64,000 nucleotides of DNA from Lonicera japonica (lineage: Eukaryota; Streptophyta; Magnoliopsida; Dipsacales; Caprifoliaceae), in assembly GCA_021464415.1 (NCBI GenBank), contig JAKCWG010000512.1, forward strand, positions 62,001 to 126,000, written 5' to 3'. Shown piece by piece: positions 20,661-33,116 of the stretch. Under the pieces are notes generated by a model, which ran no database searches, was not told where the DNA came from, and worked only from the letters and a program-made list of their open reading frames with translations. Both the position numbers and the translations under genes were made by a program. Positions within the stretch are counted from its first letter, which is position 1. The number at the start of each line of letters is the position of its first letter.

Positions 20661-22510
20661 CTGCAAACAATGCCTTTCATTAATTCCTCAAACTAAATTG
20701 CCATCTATTTATACCATGAAATGAGATAATTGAAAATTTCACTAATTGAAATGGAGAAAAAATAGAGGACCGAGGGAAGAAGGTCACAAATCGGAGATAC
20801 TGTTTAGAAATGGAGAATGAATGAATCCAAAGGCTGCTAAGGTGAACTTTATGCCTTTTTTTAAAAAAAAATTAATATAATCAAGCCCCAAAAGTGACTG
20901 CTCTGTGTACACTCTTATTTGATAAAAGAAGAATCTATTTTGAACAAAAAAATTAGTAACAAATTCAGAATCATACTATTTATACTCATTGTCGATCTTG
21001 TGAAATAAATTAACTGGATGGCTGACTCCTCTTCCTCTGTCTCTTTCCTTGAAGCTTAATCTTGTGGTGGTGTATATTCAATCCAAATTGGCTATGAATT
21101 TTCATTTAGGTGCATCTGAAAATTGTAATAATGTTTTTTTTAAAGTTAGTACAAGTACTTATCTTTGACCTGCACAACTTGAAATAGTATTAATTTTTTT
21201 TTAAATCACACCAGGTTCAATATATACTGCAAACCAAGGGTTCGTTTAGGTCATTTCCTAGTTTTGCTTTCCTTCGAGAAGCTAAAATTGTTTTAAATGT
21301 TATATTTTCTAATGTAACAAAGACCATTTTATTTTATTTTTAAAAAAAAGAACATTTCAAGAAAAAAAAATTCTTTTCAATGATCAAAATACTAATTGTA
21401 TGACAAGAAGCAGATAAGACCACTTCAATATTGGAGCATACTTTGCCAGAATATGTCTAGGACTTTCCCATTCAATTACTTAAACTATAATGTAGAATAG
21501 CATCTCTCTTAATGTCATTCGCAAATGTCTTTAACATTTCATCGAGCATCTTATGGGCATCACCATATGGGTTGAATACATAATGAAACAAAGCAGTGGA
21601 ATTTGGTATTCAAATTCAAACAGATTAAACGACAAGAATTAAACAGAGATTGTGTTAATTTTCACTACTTTAAGTGATGCTTTAACAATGCTATTGGGGC
21701 AAGCAATATTATTATGGCAAACAAATCACAAGAGAAATTGGGTACTAGTTACAATATTGTTCAATGTTAAGAAATCATCAACAACCACTTCAAACGAATT
21801 TGTCACTAAAATTGGAGTTTTCTCTCATTATTCACTTCCATTAAGTACCTGGTGCATCCCCTATAATGAATCAATCCACAAATCAGAGCTTTGATTTCTT
21901 AAGCTCCTAATACATGAATAAACCATTGAAGTAAATTAAAGGACTAACAATAATAGCAAATTCAAAGCACTAATGAGCTAATCAGAGCTCATAATAAATA
22001 GATAAACTACTTAATTATATTCAAGTACAAATAGTAGGAAAATTCAAAGCACCACTGAGCTAATTGAAGTACCAATGAGATAGGTCTCAATTGAAACCAC
22101 ACGGCAGTGACCAATCTCCGGCCGATTTATGCAGAATCCGCTGAATCCGGCCCCACGGACACTCCCGAGCACTAGTTTCGCCTATTTATGGAGAATCCCT
22201 AGTATCCGCACATCCGCAAAATGCTTGAGTTTCACCTTCGATTTTTCAGATCGACTGAATTCTAGCTATTGATTGAGACTGAATGATTTGGACAATGTAT
22301 ATAAATTAATCAGAGAAAATGGTGGATTATAATCAACTTAAGAAGAGAGAGATAAGGTTAAGGTGTTCCAACATTGGGGAGAAAAAATCCTCATCGACAT
22401 CTAGACGAGATGCGTTGTTTAGTTGTTTATTTAAAGCTAAGCAGCTAAAACCTTTACAATATTAATATGTCAGATGCCAACACGGGTGAATAAAACTTAT
22501 GAATCAAAAT
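20661..22510. other. no clear gene
   Basis: AT-rich sequence, possibly including upstream parts of the coiled-coil gene. Nothing shows exon-like coding with splice sites. A G/C-richer patch at 22085-22215 has no identifiable feature. Confidence 0.4.
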
Positions 22511-22520
22511 ATTCTCTTAA

Positions 22521-22827
22521 GGTCCATTTGATAAAAAATATGGGAAAGGAAAAATACAAATAGTTGGTTTTTGTGAAAAGTTGGAAAATAAGTTGAGACA
22601 TGTAGTGAGATGTCTTTTTTACTTTGTGGCTTTTTCTATGGAGAAATTTTATTTGGTAATTAAGGAAGAAAATTTTTTCACAAAAAATTATTAAAGATGG
22701 AGGACATTTACTTATAAAATGAGTATGAAATAAAGAATATCTAATAACATGTCTCAACTTGTTTTCCAATTTCTTACCAAATCAAGTGTTTTTATTTTCT
22801 TTTTCCATGTTGTTACCAAACGGAGCC
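22521..22827. mobile_element. MITE family M1, copy 2
   Basis: The ends GGTCCATTTGATAAAAA and TTGTTACCAAACGGAGCC are inverted repeats, flanked by TTA/TAA as expected for the 3-bp duplications of PIF/Harbinger (Tourist) elements. The body shares AAAATAAGTTGAGACATGT and TTTTTCTATGGAGAAATTTT with the other copies. It encodes no transposase. Confidence 0.75.
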
Positions 22828-22980
22828 TTAATGTATATTCATCGTCAATAAACATATGTGGGCAATACTAGTGCATCGTCGTGTATATAAAGGTGTGCTA
22901 CTCTGTGGACACCATCCTAACCGAATACACCATTCATATATTAAAACTACATGATGGGAATAGCCTGAATAATGTCAATT

Positions 22981-24098
22981 AACACATAATAACCACATGT
23001 TTTTGCACATATGTATGTTCTTAGATTTTTAATTTGGTAATTATTTATGTATACCGTCTCAATATTGCTTATGAAGTTTAGTATTAAGTTCGCATTGATT
23101 AATACACACACCTGTTCAAAATAGTAGTTGCATTGGTTGAAGAATCCACAGGGACTGTTACATTGCTAATGTATCAGTGTCCAATTAACACCTCTAATAG
23201 TGTTAGAATAATCAAGGACTATTTACCAACTTGAGAAGGAACTGAAGCTCTATTTGAAATACCTAGAGGTTTCAGACGTTATTTGAAGTAGTTTTAGTAT
23301 GAGAAATACATTAGAGGTTCAAACAATGGAAAGGCACATTAGACGTTCTTTCTTTGTGTTGTGAATGTTTTAAATAGTCGTGAGTGCACGAATTGGATAT
23401 TTAGTATAGCTTAGGCAAGTATGAGGTCGAACTCTAGAGACTTGAGGGATGGAACATGTGTTATCTCACTCACTAATCTTAATTAATACCTAATCTAGCT
23501 TAAAATCAAGATGGATGGATTATCAACTAAAAATACGAATAAAATAATTAATAAATAAAATACTAGGATGATAGAGTCATATATTTGATATCATCTTCCT
23601 ATTATTCACGCCTGATAAAATCTATCCTTATCTCACCCTAATTTGGTCTTTCGACTATATTAGATGCAGAATATGAAATCAATTAAGTCCAACTAATCTT
23701 TCAAATCCAATGGTTCATTCTTCTAGAGCCAAACGTATGTTTATGGTCAAAATACTCACTATGCCTATCAAAACACAATTTATATCATTTTTTAACAAAT
23801 CATAAACTTAATCCAACAAATTGTAATTATAATCCAATCTTATTTTTTTATCAGTTAAAATAGGCTTCCAATATGAAGAATTATTTTTTACATTAAAGCA
23901 TTAAATTAGTAGAGTCAATTAGCATGAATACGTATAATGAAATCAATCAAATATATTCACTCTCAAACTTAGAAAATAACCTAACCTATTATACATATAA
24001 TTAAAATGCAAAATGCAATTAAACAATGCATAAATAAATAAATTAGACAAAGTCTAAGAGAAGAGAATACTGGAAAAAAGAGAATTGCTGCTATGCCC
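22981..24098 (+). repeat. dispersed repeat family R1, copy B
   Basis: Uninterrupted match to 492-1550 plus 2641-2694. This copy shows the empty site of the 1551-2638 insertion: AAATAAATTAGACAAAGTC at about 24037-24056. Similarity ends after AGAATTGCTGCTA near 24095, the point where copy A is cut by LTR sequence. No coding potential. Confidence 0.75.
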
Positions 24099-24640
24099 CC
24101 ATTATATAATTGCTTCTTTAGGTTTAATTGAACTGAATTGGCCCCTTTTTGGTTAAAGCTGGCACATGGGCTTCAATGGCCTTGGGTCTACGCATTTCGG
24201 CTGCTGAATCAATCACGTGGGCTGGCTGCTGACGTGGGCCTGGTTGACCAGCTCGTGGTCAAGGTCTAAGCCAGCAACTTCATCTCATTATTCCTTCTCA
24301 CTTATTTTTCTCTTAACTCCAGATTGCTGCATTATTTCCCATTTCTTCTAAGTATTCTTTTATTCATATCTTCTCCATTTTAACTTTAAATCGGTTCGTT
24401 CAAAAACTAATTTTCTCCATTTCTTTGCTAGCACGTGAGAAGCACTAAAAACATAATAATTGGAATAGTATATGCTCTCCAAATTATAAATTAAGCGGCT
24501 AGGGTATACTAATTTCTTGGTACAGTTTTGAGTTTTCTTTCCATCTCAGCACAAAATGACAAAAACAGATACAATGGATTGGAGCTGGGCCTAATTTGTG
24601 ATCTACATAGTAATTGGCATTGAAAAGGTTTATGGTTTTG
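24099..24640. other. no gene seen
   Basis: A short moderately GC region (24130-24270) with repeated GGGCTGGC/TGGGCCT words, then AT-rich sequence. No ORF of interest. Confidence 0.4.
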
Positions 24641-24644
24641 TAGT

Positions 24645-25110
24645 TGGGCCTAAATTTCCGTTCTTGAAATGATACATTCCAGTCCAGATGATTTCCAATG
24701 TTTGGTTCGGGTTTTGGGATAGAAATGTATCATTCAGGAATAAATTTTCCCTTCAAAATTTTTCCTCCTAAATAGATGGGAATAGATGACTACTCTAAGT
24801 ATTCTCCTTTTGATTTTCTGTTAAGAACAAAATATTCCTTTTACTTACAAAGACAACTTTTTTTTTTCCATTTATATCCTTGCAAAAGGAAAAAAATTAT
24901 GTTTTTTTGTTAGTAAATATTTTTTTCTTTTTATTATAAATGTATACGACTTTTCACAGCTCCTAAAAAAAACTTAAATTGTTAGGAATTCTCTTCTAAT
25001 TTAATAAAATGAAGGAACATTTTGCTAATTAACACTTATTTCAATTCTTTTCATGTTTAAACCAAACATAGAGGAAGTAATTCAAATTTCTTGGGAAGAA
25101 ATAATTCATG
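24645..25110 (+). mobile_element. repeat family M3, copy 1
   Basis: About 460 bp align with 41905-42375 in the same direction: GAAATGATACATTCCA, TTTGGTTCGGGTTTTGG, TCCATTTATATCCTT(T)GCAAAAG, then a final part around TTCATGTTT(A/C)AACC. Non-coding, with a GTTTGGTT-type edge like many MITEs. Exact ends and target duplication were not resolved. Confidence 0.6.
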
Positions 25111-25485
25111 TTCGGACCAAAAATTAGCAGACATCCTAGATGTCAGGAAGAAAGTCGTCTTGGAATAGGATGCCCGTTCCATTCTCAAAAATTAAATCTC
25201 ATTAAAATATAATTTTAGTGTAAACCATCTATTTTCCGTTGCTTTATACTAGGTCCGTCCCAAATTAAACTAGTTTCATTTTAACACAATTTCGATATTA
25301 TACTATTAATTCAACTTTCTAGGAAATAATAATTTTTTTCTAAAATAAGGGCCTTTTTTTAATGTTATTCTTTCATTCTCTTTTAATATTTTTACGTGTC
25401 ACTCGTGTAATTATAAATCAATATCAAACAAACTTCATTACATAATAATGTATTAAAAAAATATACTGCAAACTTAACTTCGCAT

Positions 25486-26240
25486 ATGAATCCATTGATG
25501 TGTCGGTTCATGGCTCGAACCAAAAGTTCCAAAAGGAATCCTAAAGCTTCGAAACCATCTCGATCACCTCTAATCCCTCCTCCATCACAACCCTCCGTCA
25601 AGCGATCTAGGGTTGGTGATGGTCCATTGTCCATTATCTCAGGCTCTATCAAAGTCCAATGGAAAAGAATATCCTTGTTTTCGAGTTTTTTTTTAGCGTA
25701 ATATGTAAATAGATGATTTTCGTTCTAATCCGAACAATCCTTCTGTTCTTCTATGTGTGTAGGAATGGATTACCATTCGAGGATGGTGTTTTATTTTGGA
25801 GAATCATGCTTTCTATCCATACTTGGTTAGAGAGTTCTACTTTCAGAATATTTTGAGGACATTTTAAAAGAAGGCGAGTTTCAAATTGTTAGCTATGTGC
25901 GAGGTGTGGGAGTAACTCTTACATCCGCAGCTATTCGAGAGTTATATTCGCTTCTAAGTGTTCAGAATCCCCAATTTCCTTTTCTAGATAACGCTCGACC
26001 TGATTTCAATGTGGTTCTTTCTGAGTTAATGGTAACTGAGCACAATTATGTTCCATTATCCAATGCTAGCAAGGATTTTCTTCACCCATCGTACAGGGTC
26101 CTTTACTTAATCCAACATGATTCTATTCTTCATCTCAATATAACAGATTCTCCGCCACTATATGTTATTAGTACATGTCTTTCTTTTGACTTGGGTGACT
26201 TCTTGTTTGAGTGTGTCCTTGATTTTCTTGTTTGACTTCA
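25486..26240 (+). pseudogene. retrotransposon-type ORF, putative plant transposon protein domain
   Basis: The first part (25486-25701) is a basic N-terminus, MARTKSSKRNPKASKPSRSP. After a frame break comes a block (about 25750-26235) with VREFYFQNI, YVRGVGVTLTSAAIRELYSL and LDNARPDFNVVLSELMV. This spacing resembles the plant domain in which VREFY..., then VRGxxVxFTxxAIN..., then a HxSxIxxxRAxLIYxI-like stretch follow each other, commonly seen in LTR-retrotransposon ORFs. Stops and frameshifts occur throughout. Assignment rests on recalled family pattern only. Confidence 0.45.
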
Positions 26241-26690
26241 AGATGGTACTGCATCCAACACTAGGTTGGTTTTGTGTTCTCGCTTTACTTACTTTCTTTT
26301 ACCATTTTAGAGAGTTCCTCTTTACAAGAAATATGTTATAGTTAAACCAATCAAAGGAACATTCAAGATTGGCAGTTGGAATCGCTCACTCTCACAAGCT
26401 CCTATCTATACACGTGCTAAGAATGATGAAGAAGATTGTTTTCTGTAAATGAAGGCGCACAAGTTGAAGGGCAATAAAGGGAAAATCATTCAAATGAGAA
26501 CTCGTCGACAACCTGCTTCTTCTCCAGAATCAGTGGATGAAGTTAAAAAGGCGGTTAACTGCGTTGTGCAATGTTGTGGCCTAGCTTGTGAATAATGTTG
26601 ATAGTATTGGGAAACATTTCTCGATTCTAGATTTTGACAAAGACAACCTTGATGCTCTACCATTTGGACCGTCCATTTCAACTCCAGCAA
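26241..26690 (+). pseudogene. continuation of the retrotransposon-type ORF
   Basis: Short open pieces with KYVIVKPIKGTFKIGSWN, YTRAKNDEEDC and MRTRRQPASSPESVDEVKKA fit the C-terminal part of the same ORF type, which is often followed by an acidic linker. The frame is broken several times. It runs directly into the GAA/GAG microsatellite, which may have grown from such a linker. Confidence 0.4.
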
Positions 26691-26694
26691 CTCT

Positions 26695-27455
26695 TGAAGA
26701 AGAAGAAGAAGAAGAAGAAGGAGGAGGAGGAGGAGGAGGAGGAGGAGGAGGAGGAGGAGGAGAATGAGAAAAATAAGAAGGAGAAGAAGAACAAGAAGGA
26801 GAAGGAAAAGAAGAAGAAGGAGAAGGAGAAGCAGGAGAAGGAGAAGGAGGGGATGAGAAGAAGGAGATGAGGAGGAGAATGAAAGCAAAAGGGGAGGAGG
26901 AGAAGAAGAAGAAGACGAAGACGAAGAAGAAGAAGAAGAAGAAGAAGAAGAAGAAGGAGGAGGAGGAGGAGGAGGAGGAGGAGGAGGAAGAAGAAGAATG
27001 AGAAGAAGGAGGAGGAGGAGGAAGAAGGAGGATGAGGACAAGGACAAGGAGGAGGAGAAAGAAGAAGAAGAAGAAGAAGAAGAAGAAGAAGAAGAAGAAG
27101 AAGAAGAAGAAGAAGAAGAAGAAGAAGAAGAAGAAGAAGAAGAAGACGAGGAGGAGGATGATGATGATGAGGAAGAAAAGCAGGAGAAAAAGAGGAGGAT
27201 GATGAGGAGGAGGAGAAGCAGGAGAAGAAGAAGAAGGAGGAGGAGGAGGAGGAGGAAGAAGGAGGATGAGGACAAGGACAACGAGGAGGAGAAAGAAGAA
27301 GAAGAAGAAGAAGAAGAAGAAGAAGAAGAAGAGGAGGAGGAGGAGGAGGAGGAGGAGGAGGAGGAGGAGAAGAAGAAGAAGAAGGAGGTGAAGAATAAGG
27401 AGAAGAATGAGGAAGAGAATAAGGAGAAGGAGGAGAAGAAAGAGGAGGAGAAGAG

Positions 27456-27457
<2 letters not shown>
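26695..27457. repeat. very long (GAA/GAG)n purine microsatellite
   Basis: About 760 bp of almost pure GAA and GAG triplets with a few GAC, AAG and ATG interruptions, and with internal duplications (for example the block around GAGGACAAGGACAA near 27030 and 27270). One strand is nearly all purine, so triplex (H-DNA) formation is possible. Long poly-Glu, poly-Ser and poly-Leu ORFs on both strands are artefacts of the repeat. Confidence 0.95.

Positions 27458-27513
<56 letters not shown>
27458..27513. repeat. (TAA)n microsatellite
   Basis: Eighteen or so uninterrupted TAA triplets directly follow the GAA/GAG tract, which then resumes as AAGAAG up to about 27560. Confidence 0.95.
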
Positions 27514-27599
27514 GAAGAAGAAGAAGAAGAAGAACAAGAAGAAGAAGAAGAACAAGAAAGTAATGAAAGTTGTTCGGAGTACAATGGCAAGGACTAGTT

Positions 27600-29792
27600 A
27601 GTTTGTTTGTCTAGGATGTTAGCTAGTGCCTTAGCTGTGTTTTTTTTTTCTTTCTTTTTTGGCTGGCTTAGATGAATGTGTGGTTTAAGATTTTTTTGCT
27701 TCTTATATTTATACTACACATCAAACAATTTTTCATATATCAATATATATATATGTCATCCATCGTATTTTGCTTTAATTCCTGCATTTATTTGTGCTTT
27801 ACTTTGTCGATTCCTCACAAAAAGGGGGAGAGTATATTTATAGGAAACAAATTGCTGGGTTTGGGATGAGGGGGAGATTAAATGTTGTTCATTTATATGC
27901 ATCATTTGTTTTAATCTCTTATATAATCCAAATGCTTCTCTAGGTTTCGTGTTTTGAGGTCTTGGTGTTTCAGGCATGTATAAGTTTGATTCCATATGAG
28001 AAGTGTTTACAGCAATTAAAGATTAAAGTTATTACTGTGTCTTGAGCTTTTAGTTTATTTGTTTGAGGCTAGATTGAGTTTTTGTAATTGTAATTGTGTA
28101 CGGGATTGCATCGTTATAGTTCTTGAGCTATCAAGTATATTTTAGTATGTAAGGTGTTTTGTATCTGAAGAATTTATGCATTACAGTGATATATCGTTTG
28201 GGCTAAAGTGAACTTGATAAATGAGTTTGATTTGTTTCCTAGATAGTGGATGTGTTTTAATTCGTAACTTGAAGCTTTTTCAGATAAAATTAAGGTTTGT
28301 AATGCATCTTTCTATTGCACACGTGTTTTCAGGGCTTGAGTCATTAAAGAAGCTCAATTATAATGTTTCATACTTGTTCTAAGAGATTTTGCATTGATCC
28401 ACGTTTATAAAGCAAATAGGAGCAAGATTGTGATAAATAAGCAAAGTGTAGCAGAAATTAAAGCCGGATCGGTGTGGTAGTCCTTCAAGCCAGACTAGTA
28501 TAGGCATTTATAAGACTGGTATAGGCTGTGATTTTTGGCATTTGCATTTAGATTATAAACCGGTTTAGGACTTTGTAATACTGGCATGGAAGGTTCAAAA
28601 TACGAAAATTCACCCAGTGAACATAATTTGTAATCCATGGGTTTAGGATTTTCTTATAAATAAGCATATAGGCGGTGGTATTTTATACACAAACTATTTA
28701 CAAAATTTCAATCCACACAGACTATTTACACAATTTCAATCCGATTCTCAATCTTTTTTAAAGAATAATCCACCACCTAAGGTTTAGATCAAAACCATGC
28801 CAAATTAAATGTTTTCTATTAAGAACATAAGAACCCAAAGCCTTTCACACATCAGGATGATTGTAGAGGATTAAGCAAATGGCCAATTAGTGATTGGAAT
28901 GAGTTCGAGGCATGCAAGACACTATTTACTGATAGTGTGATTCAAGAAGGAGCGCTGGAAATTAGAGGAGACATTACAACTGTTCTTGAGTGACTCAAGA
29001 TTCGCAAGTCTGTTTTGATTTACCAAGTCTGTAAACGTCTTTATTTCATAGTGAATTGTTGTTAGTTGAACCCAAGAATTATTCCTATGAATGTTAGGAT
29101 ACTTCATTATTTCTGGTGTCTTGTGCTTATAATTAATTGATTAATTGTTTATCCATTATAGAGAAGATTAATGTGTTCTAGAAATTAAAACCAATTTAGA
29201 ACAAGGTTTTACTTCGTATCTCGAGATTATAACAAAAAAATTGTGTATAACCATACAATATTATACCTAAAGTTAAGTATACTCTACATAATTTTTATTG
29301 GATCTTTTTGCTCTGAGAGTAATCCATTCAGAGGTAAACTGATGGTGATTGATGTGCTACTTTAAACTAGCGAGGAGGGAATAGGATTTCTCTAATTGGT
29401 TGGCCACCCTTAAGGCGCGATCCTAGAGACAGTATTCCCCGAGCAACCCTTATCTTTTACTTGGTAGTGTAGAGGGTTCAAGTGGCAGTGACTAGATGCC
29501 ACATGTCGTGGCAAGCAGCTCGTCAGTAAGTCTGGGTTCTTCTACTGCTGACTTGCCATAACCTATTTAAGCCGGGGGAGGGGGGGAGATATAGCCCATC
29601 TCTAATGGCCCCTCTACTTGTGATCTTTCGATGGGATGTATGACTACGACTAGGGTCGTTTCATTCTGGCGGTCTTGTATGATGTTATGGACTAGGATTT
29701 TGGACACATGGCCCTGAATCACAAAGGTTTCTCTATGCTTTTGGAGATATGAACATATATCTCTTCCCTTTTAAATTAGTCCTCTTATTATA
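27600..29792. other. no gene recognised
   Basis: About 2.2 kb downstream of the microsatellite. Short ORFs only. A GGGGGAG run at 27825-27875 resembles a polypurine tract but is not followed by a recognisable LTR. The stretch 29300-29700 is less AT-rich and may be old retrotransposon interior; no domain is readable. Confidence 0.4.
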
Positions 29793-30527
29793 TGTAACGA
29801 TCTGACCTGACTGGATCCGAAATGCGAGAAAAATAAATAAAATTCAACTTCATTTTATAAATCAAATTAATTTGTAAAAATACAATCTCCACTATACAAA
29901 TTAAAATACAACGCTCTCTATTATCTACAAAAATAATATACTGCACCGCGCCCGACTCGCTAGTCCCCAACCAACCCCGTCTCGAGACACATGTGGCATA
30001 AAAAAAAGGGGGCAGTACATAACACACATGAGTTGAAAATATCTCAACAGAATATTTTATAAACAAAAAAATATTCTAAACAACAATTTTGGTAATTCAA
30101 CAAATCATCAATATGCTCATGCACGGGTCCCTTTCGGTAACATGTTAAAAATTACCCGCCTCACCCACCTCACCACGTCGAAGCTTATCTCCAAGCCTTA
30201 CACGACTGGCTTATTAGGACTGATTGGCGAATAAACTTAACCATGCACCAATCGGTTATATTGTAATTTAGCCAACAACAGTAAATAACACCAATTAGTG
30301 AGGCCAAACAAATACACCGAATTCAATCAATGTAATGAATTCAAGAAGAATACAACGTATATGACAACAAATGAACACTCTAGAGTTTTAGATACGCGAG
30401 AGCTACAGCCCCTTACCTCTCAAATAGCACCAAAATAACACCATAATCCTCTGCCATACTCCATAAACCCCACGATTCTCCTATTGTTTCTCACGTCTTT
30501 ACTTTCATTCCTCATAACTATATAAGA

Positions 30528-30563
<36 letters not shown>

Positions 30564-30822
30564 GAGCTAACAAGTACAAAAGGTTTCTAAAAGAAAATAC
30601 TTGCCAAAATAATCAAAAAGCTATGTGGCTTGTATAAGGAAAAGCAAAAAAAGTATGTCAACACTTTATTTCTCCTTGGACACGTGTCCTACTCCACTTG
30701 CCACCTATTGTACTATTCACTCCAATAAATTCAAAAAAACCCACATTCACATAAAAATATAGTATAATTTAATATAATTTTATCAATATCAATTGCACAA
30801 TATAAAAATGCGGGTTATCACA
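29793..30822 (-). mobile_element. solo LTR, Gypsy type, 5-bp TSD TTATA
   Basis: The 1030-bp segment starts TGTAACGATCTGACC and ends CGGGTTATCACA, giving the TG...CA ends of an LTR. It is flanked on both sides by TTATA (29788-29792 and 30823-30827). Read on the minus strand it starts TGTGATAACCCGCATTTTTA, a common Gypsy LTR opening, so I place it on that strand. No internal region remains, which implies LTR-LTR recombination. It contains a short (CA)n(TA)n tract near 30530-30563. Confidence 0.85.
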
Positions 30823-30827
30823 TTATA

Positions 30828-31748
30828 AATGTGCTAACAGTTAATAATTTTTGTTCTCAGATTTAGTTTGTCACCTACACACGGCGAACTCTCGGACGGG
30901 TGGATTTGCTGGCTAGCATCCGAACCATTTCCCATTTCTCCATCGATTCTTTTCGGGATACTATTGTGTGCCTTATGCTTACTAGACATTTGAGACTTTC
31001 TCGGCTGACGAGGTAAGATTACTAAAAGCTCATGTATGTCTTCAGATCTTTTAACTCCTTGTATCTTCGTGTATCCATTGTATTATCCTTGTTTATAACT
31101 GATTCTTCATGCAATGCTTGTTGTAGATCGAGTGCCCCCTAGACAAGTTATGAACAGCACATGGGCCACACCCGTGCCTTGACTATATTGCGAACCCATA
31201 GACTGATATGTGACGAGTAAAGTGTGCTATTTTACTTGGGCGAGTGGGTGGTTTGACAGCACATCCCTATTGTATGGCCTAGAGTTCCTCAAGCTCTTCC
31301 AATCTTCATGAGGCGTACCAAAGATATCCTTCTAATGGTTGAGGTCCTCACACTTTTTAATCCACTTGATTTTGTAGTACTGACATAAGAGGGCGACTAT
31401 GTGGTGTTCGCGGAGTTGTACTTGATGAGGGGGCGAAGGGAGCTCGTGGCCAAGTCTTTTACGAGCAATATTAGGTTAAGAGAGTGCAGGCACTGGTGGG
31501 ACCTACTAAGGAGTTCCAAGTACCAGTGGGACCTGAGATTCCATTGGGGCTTATCCCTAAGTTTGAGGAGGAGCTTGGTGGGGATTTTACTAATATAGAT
31601 CGGTCATGGGGCACTGGTGATTACATGTATAACTCGGCACAGTATGGGCTGACTTTTCCTTGGAGAGAAAGGACTCCTACTAATGCTAGCTATATCTCTG
31701 AGAGAGGTGTTTTTACTTTCGCCACCCTAGTGTCTTTCTCTTCTAATA
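30828..31748 (+). other. unidentified, possible old retrotransposon interior
   Basis: Relatively GC-rich for the window. Overlapping frames at 31401-31598 and 31484-31756 translate to sequence with RERTPTNASYISERGVFTF but no domain I can name. It directly precedes the Gypsy 5' LTR and probably belongs to an older element that the Gypsy inserted into. Confidence 0.3.
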
Positions 31749-32409
31749 TGATCTAGCCTAGCCCTCCTTAGCCAAGAAACCAGAAAAAGTGTTTACTTAA
31801 AGCATGGGCACGCCAAAGTTGAGAATTGTGACTAAAAGGCAGAAGTGTTGTTCTGATAAGGCATGGGCATGCCTTAATATCTGAAATTCAGCCTTATTTT
31901 ATTGCGTTTTCTCACGACCGGCTGGCGAAAGAATGTAATTAGTTTTTATTATTATTTTTGCAATTTCTTTCTTTATTTGAAATGTCTTTTATTTTAATTA
32001 GGAGATAATATTTAGTTTGTTTCCTTTATTTAGGACTCCTATTTTTAATAGGAATTAGTTTCCTTATTATTTTAAGGTTCTATTGTTTTGTTTGCTCCTA
32101 CTTAAAGGATGCACATTATTGTTTTCTTATAAAGTTATCATTAATCAAATTGAGTGTTTTGAGTTCTTACTAGAACTTGTTGAATTGTTTGAATTAATCA
32201 TTCAAGCTATTCTTAACTTGACAATCAATTCTCTACCAATTGATTGTGGCGTCTTCGACTTATACCGAGGTTCAATTCTTGCATTTAAGGGTTGGGTTTA
32301 GGTTCCGCGTTCCATATTTTCGACGAAATTCAAAAGTTCTTGCACTTTCGTAATTCAAGGTTTGAAGATCCATTAACTTAGTTAGGCAAAAGAATCCGAG
32401 ATCGCATCA
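31749..32409 (+). mobile_element. Gypsy element, 5' LTR
   Basis: Matches 37553-38228 in direct orientation, beginning TGATC(T/G)AGCCTAGCCCTCC and ending near GATCGCA(T/A)CA. The LTRs have diverged by many substitutions and indels, so insertion is old. The primer site follows three bases later. Confidence 0.85.
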
Positions 32410-32411
32410 TT

Positions 32412-32423
32412 CGGTATTAAAGC
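32412..32423 (+). promoter_or_regulatory. degenerate tRNA-Met primer-binding site of the Gypsy element
   Basis: CGGTATTAAAGC is the standard TGGTATCAGAGC primer site with three transitions (T>C, C>T, G>A), the pattern expected from methylated-cytosine decay. Its place directly after the 5' LTR supports the call. Confidence 0.7.
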
Positions 32424-33116
32424 AAAACAATTTCCATCCAAGTTTTATCTATCTTTATTTTTTATTTTTTTTGCTTTTCAATTCGAGCCCTAGTCTTAAG
32501 ATTTGCGTTCTATCTCCTATCTTGATCTATTAGGGTTTATGTATTAAAAAAAGTGAACAGTGCTATGAATAGTGTTTTCGTGAATAGTTAAAAAAAGGGT
32601 CAGAAATCTAAAATGGCTTGAGGAAACCCTAGAATTGAACAAAATTGATTATTGTGTATAGGGTTAGTTGTTTCGAATTTGGAATACATCAAAGTTTAAT
32701 TTGTTGAAACGAAAACCCTAGGAGAAATTTGATTGCTATACTCGTTAGGGTTTTATATTCATTAGCATTTTGTTTAAAATTCTACTATAATTGTTCTAGG
32801 AATTTTAGTAATTCGTTTGGCTCCTTACTATTGCTAGAAATTGGTTTATTTGAATCTTTGGTAATCTATATTGTTGAACCCGTCCAATTTAATTGTGGGT
32901 GTGCTATTAGCTGTTAGGAATTGGCAATAAAAAGGTTCAAACTTTTCAACTCGTTTGCCCAAGTTCTAAAGGTGAATTGTGAGGAATTACATTTATTTAT
33001 GAGATAAGCACGAAAAGAAAAAGCTGGGTGATACTATTTTGAGTGACATACGTAAGGGAGTGAAGTGAGGGAATTTTATTTCATTATATTGTACTAATCT
33101 TTGTTTTACAGCAAAT

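Noticed and set aside
22085..22215. GC-richer patch as a tRNA or other RNA gene
   Set aside because: No cloverleaf or A/B box pattern could be made out.
26998..27459. Poly-glutamate protein of 153 codons
   Set aside because: Same microsatellite read on the plus strand; no unique sequence supports a gene.
26490..27590. 366-codon minus-strand ORF rich in serine, leucine and phenylalanine
   Set aside because: It is translation of the GAA/GAG and TAA microsatellite; all frames on both strands are open because triplet repeats lack stops.
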